Source: Diadema setosum
Lineage: Eukaryota > Echinodermata > Echinoidea > Diadematoida > Diadematidae
Direction of reading: 5' to 3'
DNA length: 64,000 nt
Assembly: GCA_033980235.1 (NCBI GenBank)
Contig: CM067065.1
Location: 1,554,347 to 1,618,346 of the forward strand
The notes under the pieces were generated by a model. It was not told the DNA's origin, did not search any database, and saw nothing but the letters and a program-made list of their open reading frames with translations. This document shows positions 43,071 to 55,913 of the stretch, piece after piece (the first letter of the stretch is position 1; each line of letters begins with the position of its first letter). The translations under genes were made by a program, and so were the position numbers.

Positions 43071-45796
43071 GCCCCTTGGATGACGAAACGATCCTCGAAA
43101 TTCATATTAAGTTACAGGACAAGGTCTTTCGTGGATCTAAGCACACATTTTTGTTTTTAGTTAATATAATTGATGTAGAATATTTTCAAAATATGTATAC
43201 TTATCACCCCCCCCCCCCCAAAAAAAAAGGAAAAACAACTGGAAAAAATCTATTAAAAAAAAAGCAAATGGGAATGGGAAAGTGTTTGATGTATACTCGC
43301 GGTATTATTGTCATTTTCCTCTCTCTTTCTCTCTTTCTCTCTCTCTCTTTGATGATAAAATGTTCAATCTATTTGTTTGTGTGTTTTTTTTTTGTTTTTT
43401 TTTTTTTGGTTTACCTGATTAATACCGTCACATCTTCATTGTGACCAAATTGTCGTTGCGGTTGTAATCGCTTTCAAGTTATATTCCTTCAAAACCCCAC
43501 AAAACAACAACGACAAAATGACAAGGGAATTCACACTGGTCCACTGAGGAACCTGGCCTAACAAATCTCTGCCTTTTAATAGACCCTGGAATTTAACCAC
43601 AAAGAATTTCAGTTCATTGGTAAACAAGAGGGGAGGATTTTACGCTATAGATACCCAATAACTTCCTTGTACATTGTGATTTTACTATCATCACGCTATG
43701 GGATTATAAATTACATCGGACAATAACTGTATGCACAGCCTGAGGCAGAATGCCATCACATGAACGACGCCCACCTCACAGTATTACAAAACGTTTCATG
43801 AAGGGCTCAATTGAGAGATAATAATAATCATGTCATATTTACGAATATGAAGTCATCAGCACGTCTGTAATTCACAAAATAGATAGAATACTTTGAAGAA
43901 TATTGGGATAAAGAAGAGAACTAAACCGAATACATTTCAGACACTTTATTAGGGTGAATACAAGTTACAATAATTGTCAATATAGGCCATCGATAAAACG
44001 ATATTGATAATGTATACTGGATACGTAGAACGACATTAATTTGTAAACACTCGGGTAAATTATCTGAGTACTGTTGTGTTTAGCTGTTCAAAACATCGGT
44101 AAGATTTTTAGTCAAGGATGTGCAAGGGAAAATAAATATATTGACTATATTACATTTTGTACAAAATGGAATATGAGCTGATGAGAGCCAAATCTTGGTG
44201 TTAATTCACATCAGTAGTAACTGTACAGTATACTGTATCAGACAATTTGAACAATTAAACGATTGTGTACACATTTGAAAGTCGATATTATAACACAAAA
44301 CACACATGCAGATAAGTACCACGGTCAAGTCATTTCTTAATTATAGTCGGTCTCAGCATTTTTGCAATCTATCAAAAATCACGTTATTTGCAAATTAGCT
44401 AATTGTCACAGTTGCATTATACAAATTTTATCAGATACAAACCAAGCTAGACACTTAATGTCAATCTGAGGTAAGCTTATCACAAGAAGAAAATATCCGT
44501 CTTCACTGAAAATAATTATGGCCCATGATCTCCGCCGGCTAGTTCTAGCAGACAAGAGACCAAGAGAAAAGAAGTCTAGACAATGCATTGTGTAACTTCA
44601 AATAAACAAGTAGCCACCGTGACATTTTTTTCCCCAATTCAAATTCACACTACAGTTCTATCAAATATCTGATATCTAGCACGACAGTCCTTTTGAGAAT
44701 ATTTATTTTTTAAGTTTAGCGAAAGGTAATTTTAATCATATGAAACATCTCACTTCTAAATTGTCTTTGGTGCAGAACAAAAATTACAGCAGCAGGTGGT
44801 TTAAGTTCATGTGAATATTGGAAATGATTACACGACGTCGTGCGTATTTTCAATGGTTTAATGTCGTTTTCAATAGACATGTTCTAGTCTAATCGATTGC
44901 AGGCCACACACGTTTATTATCATCAAGGAAAGTCCAGCGCCTCTGACAAAATGGAACACAAAGGTCTAAGACAAATTATCAGGTACCAACAACAACACAA
45001 CGCAGAAAGTGAAATGAAGTTTAAAATACATACAATTAGTCGTTACTTTGTAAGTAAATATCCAGCCATCAAGCACATAGTAAGAGAATGTGTCAGCTCT
45101 CTTTGGGAGAGGCAAGCACAAACAGCTAAAACTGAAAATAAAGTAGTAAAGGAAATATCTGTACTTTGTGCAAAGTTAGAAGTTATGAGTGGGAGGCACA
45201 TCCTATTGCCTACACTCGATTCAGTTTATGTACATGTCAAACACAAGCTATAGCAAATTCCAGCAGTCTGTAGGATTTTAAAGTTATTGTTAAGTGATAA
45301 TAAAACGGTCATAAAGGGAGAATATTTTCCGGCAAAAACAAAACAAAGCAAACCAAAAACAAAAACAAAAGGAGAGTCCAAAAAAATACTGACAAGCACC
45401 ATACTTTTCAGGGTCATTGATGTTGTCCTGTTACTGTGAAAGTGAATCACCAATGCTTTCTACTTGTTCTTGCTTATGAAACCATCAAGCCCCTGTGGGT
45501 TGATTACAACTGCACAAATCTGAAGGGAGAACATCATAAAGCGCATATTCAGCACATAGTTACGCTTCCCTATTCCACCAGAGTACACACCGAACGAAAA
45601 ACAACAACAACAGCAAACAAACACATAATAAAAATATCATAAGCATGTGACTCAACAAAACAACAGAATGGTTGTGTTGGGTCAACTTGCAGCTTTTACC
45701 AAAAAAAAAAATGGTAAAGAGAATTAGACAAAGAAAAATAATACCTTTACATACACTGGGTATAGGCAACAATGAATTGCAACTTTTCATACGCCC
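43071..45796. other. Intergenic, nothing certain
   Basis: Poly-C, poly-A and CT tracts near 43206-43400, then AT-rich sequence. One 118-codon plus-strand ORF (44897-45253) is discussed separately. Confidence 0.45.
44897..45253 (+). CDS. Unrecognised ORF with protein-like composition
   Basis: 118 codons starting MQATHVYYHQGKSSASDKME, rich in charged and helical residues, including a KTENKVVKEISVLCAKLE stretch that could be a short amphipathic helix. A CGATTGCAG acceptor-like site precedes the reading frame at about 44901. I recognise no domain; it could be a host exon, a transposon remnant or chance. No neighbouring exon supports it. Confidence 0.22.
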   Translation: MQATHVYYHQGKSSASDKMEHKGLRQIIRYQQQHNAESEMKFKIHTISRYFVSKYPAIKHIVRECVSSLWERQAQTAKTENKVVKEISVLCAKLEVMSGRHILLPTLDSVYVHVKHKL

Positions 45797-46162
45797 TTTA
45801 AAGGGGAAGGCTAGTAACTGATCAGTGGGAATCAGTGGAAATGCTGGGAGATGATTGTTCCAATCCTTATGGGATTCATTCAAGAGTTCATTGTATATCT
45901 ATTGTTGTGTGAAAATTACTTACTTCAGAACGGTCTCATATTCAAGTAATGTGCAGATTAATGCTCCGTCACTGACCAGGACGCTAACCTGGAAGCATTA
46001 AACTGCACATTACTTGAATATGAGACCATTCTGAAGCAAATCATTTTCACACAACAATAGATATACAATGAACTCTTGAATGAATCCCATAAGGATTGGA
46101 ACAATCATCTCCCAGCATTTCCACTGATTCCCACTGATCAGTTACTAGCCTTCCCCTTTAAA
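45797..46162. mobile_element. TTTAAAGGGGAAGG inverted-repeat element
   Basis: Arms of about 170 bases: TTTAAAGGGGAAGGCTAGTA at the left, TACTAGCCTTCCCCTTTAAA at the right, with near-perfect pairing throughout (CAAGTAATGTGCAG against CTGCACATTACTTG). The central loop is about 40 bases. High arm identity suggests recent activity. Confidence 0.9.
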
Positions 46163-46390
46163 TGCGCCGTGACATCAAGTTTAAGAACATTTTGGTAGCC
46201 ATGATGGAGCTAATATGGGGAGTGAACGTATAGGGCTGCACCAACAGTACAAAAAAAAAGTGAGGCAAGTGAATTATTTTGTGTGTATTACATATATAAA
46301 AATAAATCATTGTTCCTTTTCTTCCAGTGTTATTTTCTTTCTTTCATTTGCAGGCACATAGCTAGAATGAGAGCCTAGCTTAAGATAATT

Positions 46391-47080
46391 TGTGACCGTG
46401 CATCACAAAACGAACATAAAGTCGCACACACTGATTTTGCGTGAGGACTGAAAATGAGTCAAATGTGTCAACCTAGCCGAACTTGACTTTTTCATATTTT
46501 CTGAAAGAACAAGTCTTCTTTTACATTATGCTAAAATTTGGGATCATAAAACGGGCAGGAAAGTGTGTTTTTTAGCAGTTTATCTCGAACATTTTTGGTA
46601 GAATACTGTGATTAGGTTGGTCTTTAGAGTCCCCTATTCATTTCTGAAAAACCTTGTACACCGTCTTCACTTTCAACTCTAATAACTTTTGAAAGGATAA
46701 TGCTACTGATTTGAAGTTGGCATTGATTATGGAGAGAATATGCTTATGAGGCATGCTTAATTTCAGTCTAATCTGATAATCCTTTTATTGTTGTTACTAT
46801 GGTGGTTTACTTCCTGTTTTTTGTCCCATTCATCGCACAGCCAGCACGGCTTGGTAAAGATTAAGCACTTGAATAGACACTGTACTTCAGAGCATCTTTT
46901 CTCAATTCACACTTTTCCTGAATTTGTGCTTTCTTTCCAATATTTAGATATGTTAGAAGAGTCGATTTGATTTGAGTTATACATCATTTTAAGCTTAGAT
47001 TCTGCTCTTCCAGGATAGGGTCTTAACTAAAAATTTATATCTGGCGACTTTTTGTTTGTTTTGTGGTGCAGGGTCACATC
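46391..47080. mobile_element. GTGACCGTGCATCACAAAAC element, copy 1
   Basis: Left end GTGACCGTGCATCACAAAAC ... AAAGTCGC, right end GCGACTTTTTGTTTGTTTTG ... GGGTCAC are inverted. Interior words TTGACTTTTTCATATTTTCTG and ACTTTTGAAAGGATAAT have relatives in 52580-53234. Confidence 0.75.
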
Positions 47081-47813
47081 TATTACCTGTGACTAAATAA
47101 GGATATACACATGGGTGTAAAAGAGAGAAACATTACCTCGCACACAGATAGCTCATCATAGTGTTACCTAGTGGACTGGGCTGAATGGCAATAAATGCAT
47201 AAAATGATTGCTGCAGCACTTAATCATTGAGCACAAGATTGTGATTGTAATGTAATGTACCAATACACTGACTGCTACACTGGAGAGCCTGGATTTTTCA
47301 TTAACTATAGACATGCTACATACCATACATCCTTATAAAGTTATCTGTATATATCATCGTTGAGTAATACTCTAATTTCCTCGAAGTTACAAGACTTACT
47401 GTATTTTTGCATTTGTTTAAATTAATCAATCTAATTCGAATAACAGTCGGAAACAAAACAAATAAAAAAAAAACAGAAAAAATAATAAGGGTTAATATTG
47501 AAGTAAAATCCCCGCTACTGTAAGTACGTGTGACTTATGGAAATCAATAAAAATGGCAATTCGATATCGAGAGAGGTATAATTATTAATGAACTGATTCT
47601 CATCTGGAGGAAAATAAGATTATCGCTAATTAGGAGGGAGGGGGCGTACGGACAATAATATGAAAACGTCATAGGTCTTGACCCTATCCGAAATCTAATG
47701 TAGCACATATCAGTGCTACACATCATTCTGCCTGACGAGCTATCGTACTGTTCATTAGAAATCTTGTTCTTTCTTCACAAAACATTGTGATATACCGCTG
47801 ACTTGTAAATTTA

Positions 47814-47890
47814 TGCGAATAATTATTCGCATAAAAAAATTCGCATAATTCGCATAAAAAAATTCGCATAATTATTCGCATAAAAAAATC
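47814..47890. repeat. ATTCGCATAA short repeat/palindrome
   Basis: ATTCGCATAA and TTATGCGAATAATTATTCGC words repeat about five times in direct and inverted order over 75 bases. Confidence 0.7.
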
Positions 47891-48272
47891 AGTTATTCAA
47901 AGACCAAAAAAGACAATAAAGATACTTTTTCTTGTCTAAAAAGTGTCAATTTCAAAACGGAGAAATGCTAAATTTTCGACCATAAATGGACTCTAACACT
48001 TAAGTAAATTGAGTGTATAGATGGTAGTCTCGCGTCCTTCGACGAATGTGCCCCGTGAAACATATTTTTTTTATTATTATTACTTTAGTAAACCCTTTCA
48101 TTTTTCTTATTCTACTGAACATTCCAGCATTATATTTGCTTCATTGCTAAAACAATGCAATCACTTTTAAGCATTTAATGAATACATTTCGGACTAAAAT
48201 CGAAAGGCAAAGTGAAAGTGGTTCACCAACGCATGGTGGCGCTGACCTAACCTATCACGCAACACACCCAGC

Positions 48273-49187
48273 GACTCATTGATAATAATAATAATAATAA
48301 TAATAATAGTGGCTACTTGTATAGCGCACAGGTCCACTTTTCAGTGCTCATGGCGCTTCAAAAATGAAAAAATATCATATATTTACATGCATATACATAT
48401 TCAAACATTTCAACAAAGAAAAAAAAATGGTAAACAAAAGCAAATATATACCAAATAAAGAATACAACATATATCAATTAAAAATACAATATTAATCCAA
48501 TATTAATGACATACAGCAATTACAGTCCTCAGTATGAAAGGAACAGATAAGTTTTAAGTTTGGATTTGAATGACTCTGTAGATGACAGTTCCCTTAACTG
48601 AAGAGGTAACTGATTCCACAATTTTGGTCCCATAACGGAAAAAGCACGACCGCACCATACCCATGTTTTACTCTGGGTGTTTGGAGTAAGAATGCATCTG
48701 ATGATGAACGTAGCCTTCGTGTCGGATTGTATTTTTGAACAGAATTACTTATGTATATTGGGGAAAAAGAATGAACTGAATGATGTACTAATAACAGAAT
48801 CTTGAAAATAATCCTTTTTTCTACAGGTAACCAATGTAAGGAACGGAGAACTGGTGACATGGAATCAAACTTATTAGTAAAAGTTAACAATCGGGCAGCA
48901 GAATTTTGCAACCGTTGAAGTTTTGTGACATCTTTTCTTGAAAGATTACACAACAATGAATTCGAAAAATCCAACCGAGAAGAAATCAAAGCATGAATAA
49001 GTATCTCAGCTGCAGATTTAGACAAATATTTCCTTATGAAACTTAAATTACGCAACTGATATCGAACATTCCGCTGAATATGAGTTACATGACTTCGAAA
49101 TGACATTTCCTGATCAAATATGACACCTAAATTACGGGCATTGTGAAATCCGCATTGTGAAATCTTAGAGGTAATGACCAATCCCAA
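48273..49187 (-). pseudogene. CR1/L2-like LINE, 3' fragment
   Basis: The minus-strand frame contains NLGVIFDQEMSFRSHVTHIQ, IHALISSRLDFSNSLLCNLS, KLQRLQNSAARLL and LRSLHWLPVEKRIIFKILLL, all typical of the C-terminal part of CR1/L2-group reverse transcriptases. The catalytic YADD region is absent (5' truncation). Near 48650 the frame shifts: after HGYG the reading continues in another frame as GRAFSVMGPKLWNQLPLQLR. The 3' end is the conserved GCGCTATACAAGTAGCCACT followed by ATT repeats (48282-48308). Dead copy. Confidence 0.88.
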
Positions 49188-50704
49188 GATTGTGAACCAG
49201 TTAGTAGTGACTTTACTATGAACATTTGCAACAGTTTCGGCTATAATTGATTATCGTTAAAAGCAGTTATAAAATGGGTTCAAGAATGTAGCCAATTGGA
49301 AGCGATGAAATGAGTCAGGTGTGCGTGCATTATTTTCTTACTAACATGCACGGCCGTGCAAAAAAAAAAAAAAGTAAAGTCACTGACGTCACAATGTTTA
49401 CACTAGCAGTGCACACTCAGTCAGTTGTTACAAGTGCGTCGCGCGCTACTATACGCGCTGTCAATCCTGTAAACAACCATCTAGTTCGGGCTGCCAGCCG
49501 GCCTTTCTTGTGCATAACATGTGGCGATGGCGTACGAATACTCTTTATATACGTATGTGCGGGATTTCCGCGTGCGACGTGCGTAAATGTTTGGGACGAA
49601 CATCTTCGGACATCTTGACTTTTGAGCTAGTGCTACATGTAGCTGACTGGTATTGACCCACAAAGGTACATGAAAAATGCTGTTAGTTTTCGACCCATTT
49701 TATAAATCAAATAATACACAGGTTTCAGTTCTAACGCACTCTCACCTGTGTATTATTTGTATACTATCAACGTGTCTTGTTTTACCAAAGGCTGTAGTCT
49801 GGACTCTTCCACAACAACGTGATATTGACAGTGAGAGAAATGTGCTAAAATGCCAAAAGGAAAGAGAGTAAACTTTTGCCAAAATGATTCATCAGACAGT
49901 GTTCATCAGTCACGAAGTGATATTTTAGCCTTGCCACTACTTGCAAGTGATATCTATATTGTTCGAAGAATAATAGGGGCCTACATATTGACTGATAAGC
50001 GCACATCATATGCACTATACGTTCATGAGAAACGAAAATTTACGATGATTTTGAGCTCTCGCTCCAGTCGTTCGTGCATATAAAAGTGTATAATACATGT
50101 TTCTGAAAAGATATTTTATGACAAATAAGCGATTTTTGTTTGTGTGTTTGTTTTTTGTCAATAATAGCATAATACAAAATCTAATTGATCAGACTTGAAA
50201 AACATATACACTCCAAAGCGCTCGCTCGCCCTGCCCGTATTATTAAATTAACTAGTTTTAAAGTTATGATCATAGTCCCTCTCAGTGATTTCATATTAAA
50301 TCTAAATTTGCTTTTCAAATGCTCTATAAACGCGACAGTCGCTTTGCTTCTTCGCCGAGGATCTCAAACTGTCACATAATTAATGCACCCCTTTATATTT
50401 TGCCACCCCCCCCCCCCAACAACATAACAAACAAACTTAAAGTGTTCCAGCGAGCTTGACAGTCCATATTGTTTAGACTCTCTTGAGACTTGCACTGGTG
50501 TCGTCGATTCTATTGTTTATCTCTTCCCCTTTATTCCCTTTTCTTTACTTTTTAGTTTTCTCGTCCTCAATATCCTGGTTCACGAATTTCTTGTAATCAT
50601 ATAAGAACACAGTTTTGACAATTCATTCTCGTTTATAGTCTTAGTTTAATTCTCCTCTGATGCCTTGACTTTCTTCTCCTGGTTGTTTTTTCCTCCTCCT
50701 GGTG
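49188..50704. other. Intergenic, no gene accepted
   Basis: A few small ORFs, a poly-A at 49361-49374 and a poly-C run at 50405-50417. Nothing recognisable. Confidence 0.45.
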
Positions 50705-51781
50705 TAGGGGAAGTGTGGGAGAGTTGAGCCACTGGGAGAGTTGATCCAGGCCACCTCACATCTTCATAGTGACTGACAGCAGTCAGCTGATGCCATTTCT
50801 TGTTCATGCCTATGATTAACTATATACCAGTGTATAATGAGGCAGCGACGTTGGACGAAGCATGACAAAATAGTCAAAGAAAAACTTTTTTTGGTCACAA
50901 AAAGTGAATGTCCACTTGTCAGATATGTGGTTTTCTCTCACACCTAAGGTAGAGGATAAGTGTGAATCAGTTGGAGTAGCAGATAGTCTGTATATCATTT
51001 GTTTCTTTCAGCAAATTTCAACATGTTTGGTGTGGTCACTTTCATAGGTTTTGAGGGTTAGTTTAAATGGCGACTGTGGGGAGAGTTGTGCCAACGTGTC
51101 GAGGGAGAGTTGTGCCATGGCTAAACCCTGTATTCCAGTGGCTCAGCCCTCAGGTGGCTCAACCCTCCCTTCAAGTGGCTCAATGGGTGTCATTTTTTGG
51201 TCAAAGAAACGGGTCTGCAATTGGATGAGGTGAGGAATATTGGAAAGGTATGTGGTGTTCTCGCCAGGGGTGACGCCCTACAGGCGGTTTCTTCTTCCTA
51301 ACACCAACAGTTGACTTATTACGTAAATCCAATCAGGGTGCATCTAGAAATCCTGATCATGTGATCGTAGGTGGACCCCAACAACATCCACATTATCCAT
51401 CTGATGACCCGTAAGTCAAACGATGCCCCGCCCCCTCTGTTACCATAACACCATCTTTCCTTAGATAGGTTTCCATAGTCATTTTCTTTTATAAGCCTGA
51501 ACTTCTTAATATGATAGTAGGGCCTATAACATAGTGGCTCAACTCTCCCAACCCCGTGGCTCAACTCTCACCACATCAAGGGAGACTTGAGCCATTTTGC
51601 AAAATATTTTTGTTGAAGTGTCACCCCCAAGTTGTTTGTGCTAGGTGTCTTATTGGGCTATCATATTATGCCTGAATAGTTGTAGTATATACCAGCGAAC
51701 GTATAATCCATAAACTGTGTACAGTTATTGAACAATATCACTAAATGTAAAAAGTGGCTCAACTCTCCCACACTTCCCCTA
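50705..51781. mobile_element. Element with 28-bp perfect terminal inverted repeats
   Basis: TAGGGGAAGTGTGGGAGAGT at 50705 continues TGAGCCAC, and its exact complement ends at 51781. If the outer TA is a target duplication this would fit a mariner-type non-autonomous element. Inside, AGAGTTGAGCCAC-like words recur in both orientations (51090-51190, 51530-51590). No transposase ORF. Confidence 0.85.
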
Positions 51782-52079
51782 TGTCATCTTGCCCTTTCTG
51801 GTCCTCCAGAGAAACCAGCTCCTCATACGTATTACTATATATGTCTACTTGTTTCAGGTTCGTACAGACATCAAGCTGTCTTGAATAAAACCGTGACCTG
51901 CTCCCCCACCTTTTTCACAGTATGGGTTGCTTCGTGTCTGTGTGAGAGAGAAAAAAAGAAAAGAAAAAAAGAAGAGAACACACCGTAGAGAGTTAAATCC
52001 GACACAGTAAACAAGTAATCAGATATTGAACAGATAATTCAAAGAGTTATTTAATAGCGGAAAATGAGAAAATAAAAAC

Positions 52080-52157
52080 GGGATTCCAACGGGATTCGAA
52101 CCCGAGACCCCCGGATGCTAGCCCGGTGCTCTATACCGACTGAGCTATAGAAAGCCC
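52080..52157 (-). tRNA. tRNA-like sequence, anticodon AGC (Ala); pseudogene or SINE-derived
   Basis: On the minus strand: D arm GCTCAGTCGGTATAGAGC, anticodon stem CCGGG/CCGGG with loop CTAGCAT, and T arm CGGGTTCGAATCCCG, all well formed, with A and B box promoter words. The acceptor stem (GGGCTTT with AATCCC side) has a mismatch, and the spacer between acceptor and D stem is too long. No 3' CCA. More likely a tRNA pseudogene or SINE head than a working gene. Confidence 0.45.
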
Positions 52158-52216
52158 TAGTTCAGTGTTAGTCCCAGAAACCCTAAATTGTCAATGTTCT
52201 AATGGTCAGAAGCTAT

Positions 52217-52404
52217 AGCAGTGTGTTTGTGTGAGACACACATCAAACACTTAAACCTGGTATAAAACCGAAGGATAATTCATCTTCGGGATAAAAAGGC
52301 TGCATCACTTCGGTAATCCTTCGCATTTATCCCCTAGTTGAATTATCCTCCGGGTTTATGTCAGGTTTAAGTGTGTGCGTGTGTGTCACACACAAACACA
52401 CTGC
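52217..52404. mobile_element. Short inverted-repeat element
   Basis: GCAGTGTGTTTGTGTGAGAC at the left pairs with GTGTCACACACAAACACACT at the right, then TTAAACCTGG with its complement and GGATAATTC with GAATTATCC. Arms about 75 bases. It lies close to the tRNA-like sequence but is a separate structure. Confidence 0.7.
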
Positions 52405-52579
52405 TTCCGACAGAAGACTCAACAGAACGCTGTCTTCATAATACAAGAAATATCGAACTTGCTATGGTGGCTATTTTTTTTTTAAGTGTCATTTGTAGCA
52501 ACTTATCGACTTTCTTCTATGTAAGGGCTCATCAAATGGAAGTGTAATATAAACGCATATGATTGATATATGTATATTT

Positions 52580-53234
52580 GATGACCGTGCATCACAAAAC
52601 CAACAAAAGTCGCACCCCTTGATTTTACGTGAGGAAAGGTGAACGGGTGATCAAAGTCAATCTTGAGTTTTTCATACTTTCTGAAATAACTATTATTTTT
52701 CTTCTACTTTATTCTTAAGTTTTTGGTCATATAATGAATGCGAAAGTTTGTTTTCAGCAGATTTTTCTACAACCGTTTTTTGTAAAGTAGTGTGATCAGG
52801 TTCATGTCTTTTGATGCCACTTTTCATTTCTTGAAAAGCCTTTCCACATCTTTCACTCTCAAGTCTAATAACCTTTGGAGGAATAGTGTTACCGTCTTGA
52901 AAGTTAATGGCATTAAGTATCAACAGAATGTATTGATAGAGCATAATCTGATAATCCCTTTATTGTTGTTGCTACAGTGGTTTACATTTTGTTTAAATAT
53001 TGCCCATTCATTGTACATCCTGCACGGTTTGGTATAGATTATTTTTTAGAGTATTTATAGAGTATTTTTTGTCAGATCATACTTTATCATACTAATATTA
53101 TCATAGGTTAGGAGAATCCATTCGAAGTGAGCTATACATTATTCTAAAGCTTACAGTCTTCCTTGTCAGAATCTGCCCTTAACTAAAAATTCATTTCTGG
53201 CAACCTTTCGATGGTTTTGTGACACAGGATCAAA
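52580..53234. mobile_element. GTGACCGTGCATCACAAAAC element, copy 2
   Basis: Diverged relative of 46391-47080: ATGACCGTGCATCACAAAAC at the left, GGTTTTGTGACACAGGATCA at the right, and shared interior words such as CCCTTTATTGTTGTTGCTAC. Confidence 0.7.
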
Positions 53235-53240
53235 TGTGTG

Positions 53241-53277
<37 letters not shown>

Positions 53278-53280
53278 GTG
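53233..53280. repeat. (TG)n microsatellite
   Basis: TG dinucleotide run with two interruptions. Confidence 0.9.
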
Positions 53281-53369
53281 AGTGTATGGACTGGTGAAAA
53301 GAAAATCAGACAATTTATGGGTTGTGTTCAAAGCACAAAGTCTAATCTAATTATTGTACTGTCTACTTG

Positions 53370-53938
53370 TTAAAGGACAAGTTCGTCTTCATAGACATGT
53401 GAGTAGAGTGAATGCAGCAATACTATAGTAGAACACAACAGTGAGAGTTTGAGCAAAATCCGACAATCCGTTAAAAAGTTATGCATTTTTGAAATTTCTA
53501 CTCAGTCACGGCTGGATATTAAGACTACTATAGCTTGTGATGTCACATGAGTACAACTATATAAATAAAGAATAAATAAAATTCAACATATTTCCATTTT
53601 CTCGCATAACAAAAGAACGCTCGACTTCTCTCTTTCAGAAGGCAGGGTGAATAATATTACCCTTAACATACGTCAGTAGCAAGTTGAAGAAATGTGCACT
53701 TTATTCAAAAGGTAAAGTTTTGTGTAATATTCTCTTTTTATTTTCCTAACATAGTTGTACGCAGTGACATCATACACTGTAGTAGCCTTCTCTTCCAGCA
53801 GTGACTGCGCAGATATTTAAGATATTCGAAACTTTTGAACGGATTGTCCAATTTTCCTCAAACTTTTACTGATGTGTTCTACTAATATTGCTGTATTCTC
53901 TCAATGCTTATGTATATGAAGGTGGACTTGTCCTTTAA
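53370..53938. mobile_element. TTAAAGG inverted-repeat element, copy 2
   Basis: TTAAAGGACAAGTTCGTCTTC at the left, GAAGGTGGACTTGTCCTTTAA at the right; shared AGTAGAACACA and CTGATGTGTTCTACTAATATTG with the other two copies. Confidence 0.85.
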
Positions 53939-55913
53939 AGGCATAATATACCATTTGCAGATGAAACAAAAACCCAGCATTAGTGCTTCAAAATTATTTC
54001 AAAATGTGAATTAGGGATAGAACAAACCACCTTAAAATTAGAACCAGTATGATTGATATCAAGTATTGTTAAATATAAAAAATGTGAACAATAGTTATAA
54101 TAAAAATGTTTCTCGACAAAAACGTCTACAGTTAAGCTTTAATGAGAAAACTAATGTTATCTCCTTATATTTCAGACTTTATTGCAAAAGTTTTACATGG
54201 TAGGATGTTCTGTGATACAACTGACCTACACGTATGCATAAAATGTGGTATCTTGAACATTTTTAATATCACTGCTCCCAAAGGTAAGCTTATCCTTTGA
54301 TATGCAATGCGATCAAAGTTAAAAAAAAACGACTATGTGCATGGTTATCAGAGAGAGATTGATTAATTGGTTGCCATTATATGCGACAGCGCTGTGCACA
54401 GCCTCTTCCCTGCATGCCTTTTTAGGCCTACTCATCCGCCGTGTGGCAAAAACATGGCCATTACCATGATTACAAAGCTGCAAAATTGTCCTTTACAATA
54501 TTGAGGCTTCGAACGAATGATAATGTTTAATTCCAGAACAGGAGTTTTACTTTTCTTTAGTTCCAACGTGCCCTTCAGAATAGAGATTTTTGAACAGATT
54601 TACGTTACAAGACCAATAGAACGAATATAAAAGTTACATATAGGGCCTATTATACAACACCTTAGAATGATGTCGAATCGTGATTGGCCAAGAACATGTC
54701 ACATGACATTCAATAGAAAATACCTATCAAACTCATTGAGAGTGACAGCCGTGCATTATTCCCCTGGCGTGGGCCTAATGCACGGCTCGAAGGTACTAGT
54801 TAATGCACGGCTCCGCAGGTAATGCACGGTCGCTCGACTTCACTAGCAAAGCGCCAGCAAACTACGTGTTGGCTGCATGCGCTGGTGGTAAGTATACATA
54901 CAGCATCTTTGGTTCATTCACAGGCCAGGCGCGGCTCGTGGTGGTACTGCAACGTTACGTGTGCGCGCAGCTATAGTTGCATGTATTGCGTAGGCCTATA
55001 TAGGCCTACGGGCCTACTTAGTACGGCTGTGTGTTTACTTTTGAATCGGATCTGCTACGTGGACCACAGTGATCTCAAAATCAAGACATCAATTTAAGTT
55101 GAGAAACCGTGATTTGATTATTTTTTTCTGTTTTTTATACAAAATCATTGTCGGAAATAGACGTAGTCTAGACCTACTAACGTTAGATCTACCGACATCT
55201 CAGATCGGCCAATGGTAGGCCTAACATTAGAAAGTTCCCGATCTAACGTTAGTGTAGAATGGGTATAGACGTAGACCGTGCAGAGTTTGCGATTCCTGTG
55301 ACTGTGTGGTTGATTCATAGCGAGTGTTTGAGTACACTGGGTGGTTTAGATTCAGAATTCTCGGCCTAATTGTTACATTTATTTTGGGGCCTTCCCGAGT
55401 TGCCGGTCACTGATTTAGCTAGTACTGTGATTATGGACAAGGTGTTGTATAAAACGAATAATTTATGATTTTGTTCGTGCATTGGGTCACATAATATCGC
55501 ACTCGGCGCGAGATATTCGTTCCCAATGCACTCACAACTCATAAATTATTCGTATACTAATTCGCAAATTCGTCAGTCATTCTAAAGCACCCTGCACGCA
55601 CTACACTTGTCAAGAAAAGAGATGGTAAGAAAACGCACCCGATATAACATAAGATACAATAAAATAAGATTTAAGATTAGATAAAATGACATGAGGTATA
55701 AGACAAAATAAAATAGCACAACATGAAATAAGATAGATATATAATATAGTAAAATAATAATTATAAAGAAAAAATAATAATTAAGAGCTTAGATTCTTGC
55801 CCCTATTATCTGTAATGATGAGCCCTAAATTATGGTTCCATAAAAGGTGTTTGAAGTTTATAACAAAATTTTAAACCACTAAGAATCAGATTGTCTCTTA
55901 TTTAATTCACTGT
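53939..55913. other. Intergenic with small palindromes
   Basis: TAATGCACGG words recur four times at 54750-54832, and an inverted repeat lies at 55445-55556 (GAATAATTTATGA/TCATAAATTATTCG with GTGCATTGGG/CCCAATGCAC). CpG-richer than average at 54820-55020. No gene accepted. Confidence 0.5.
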
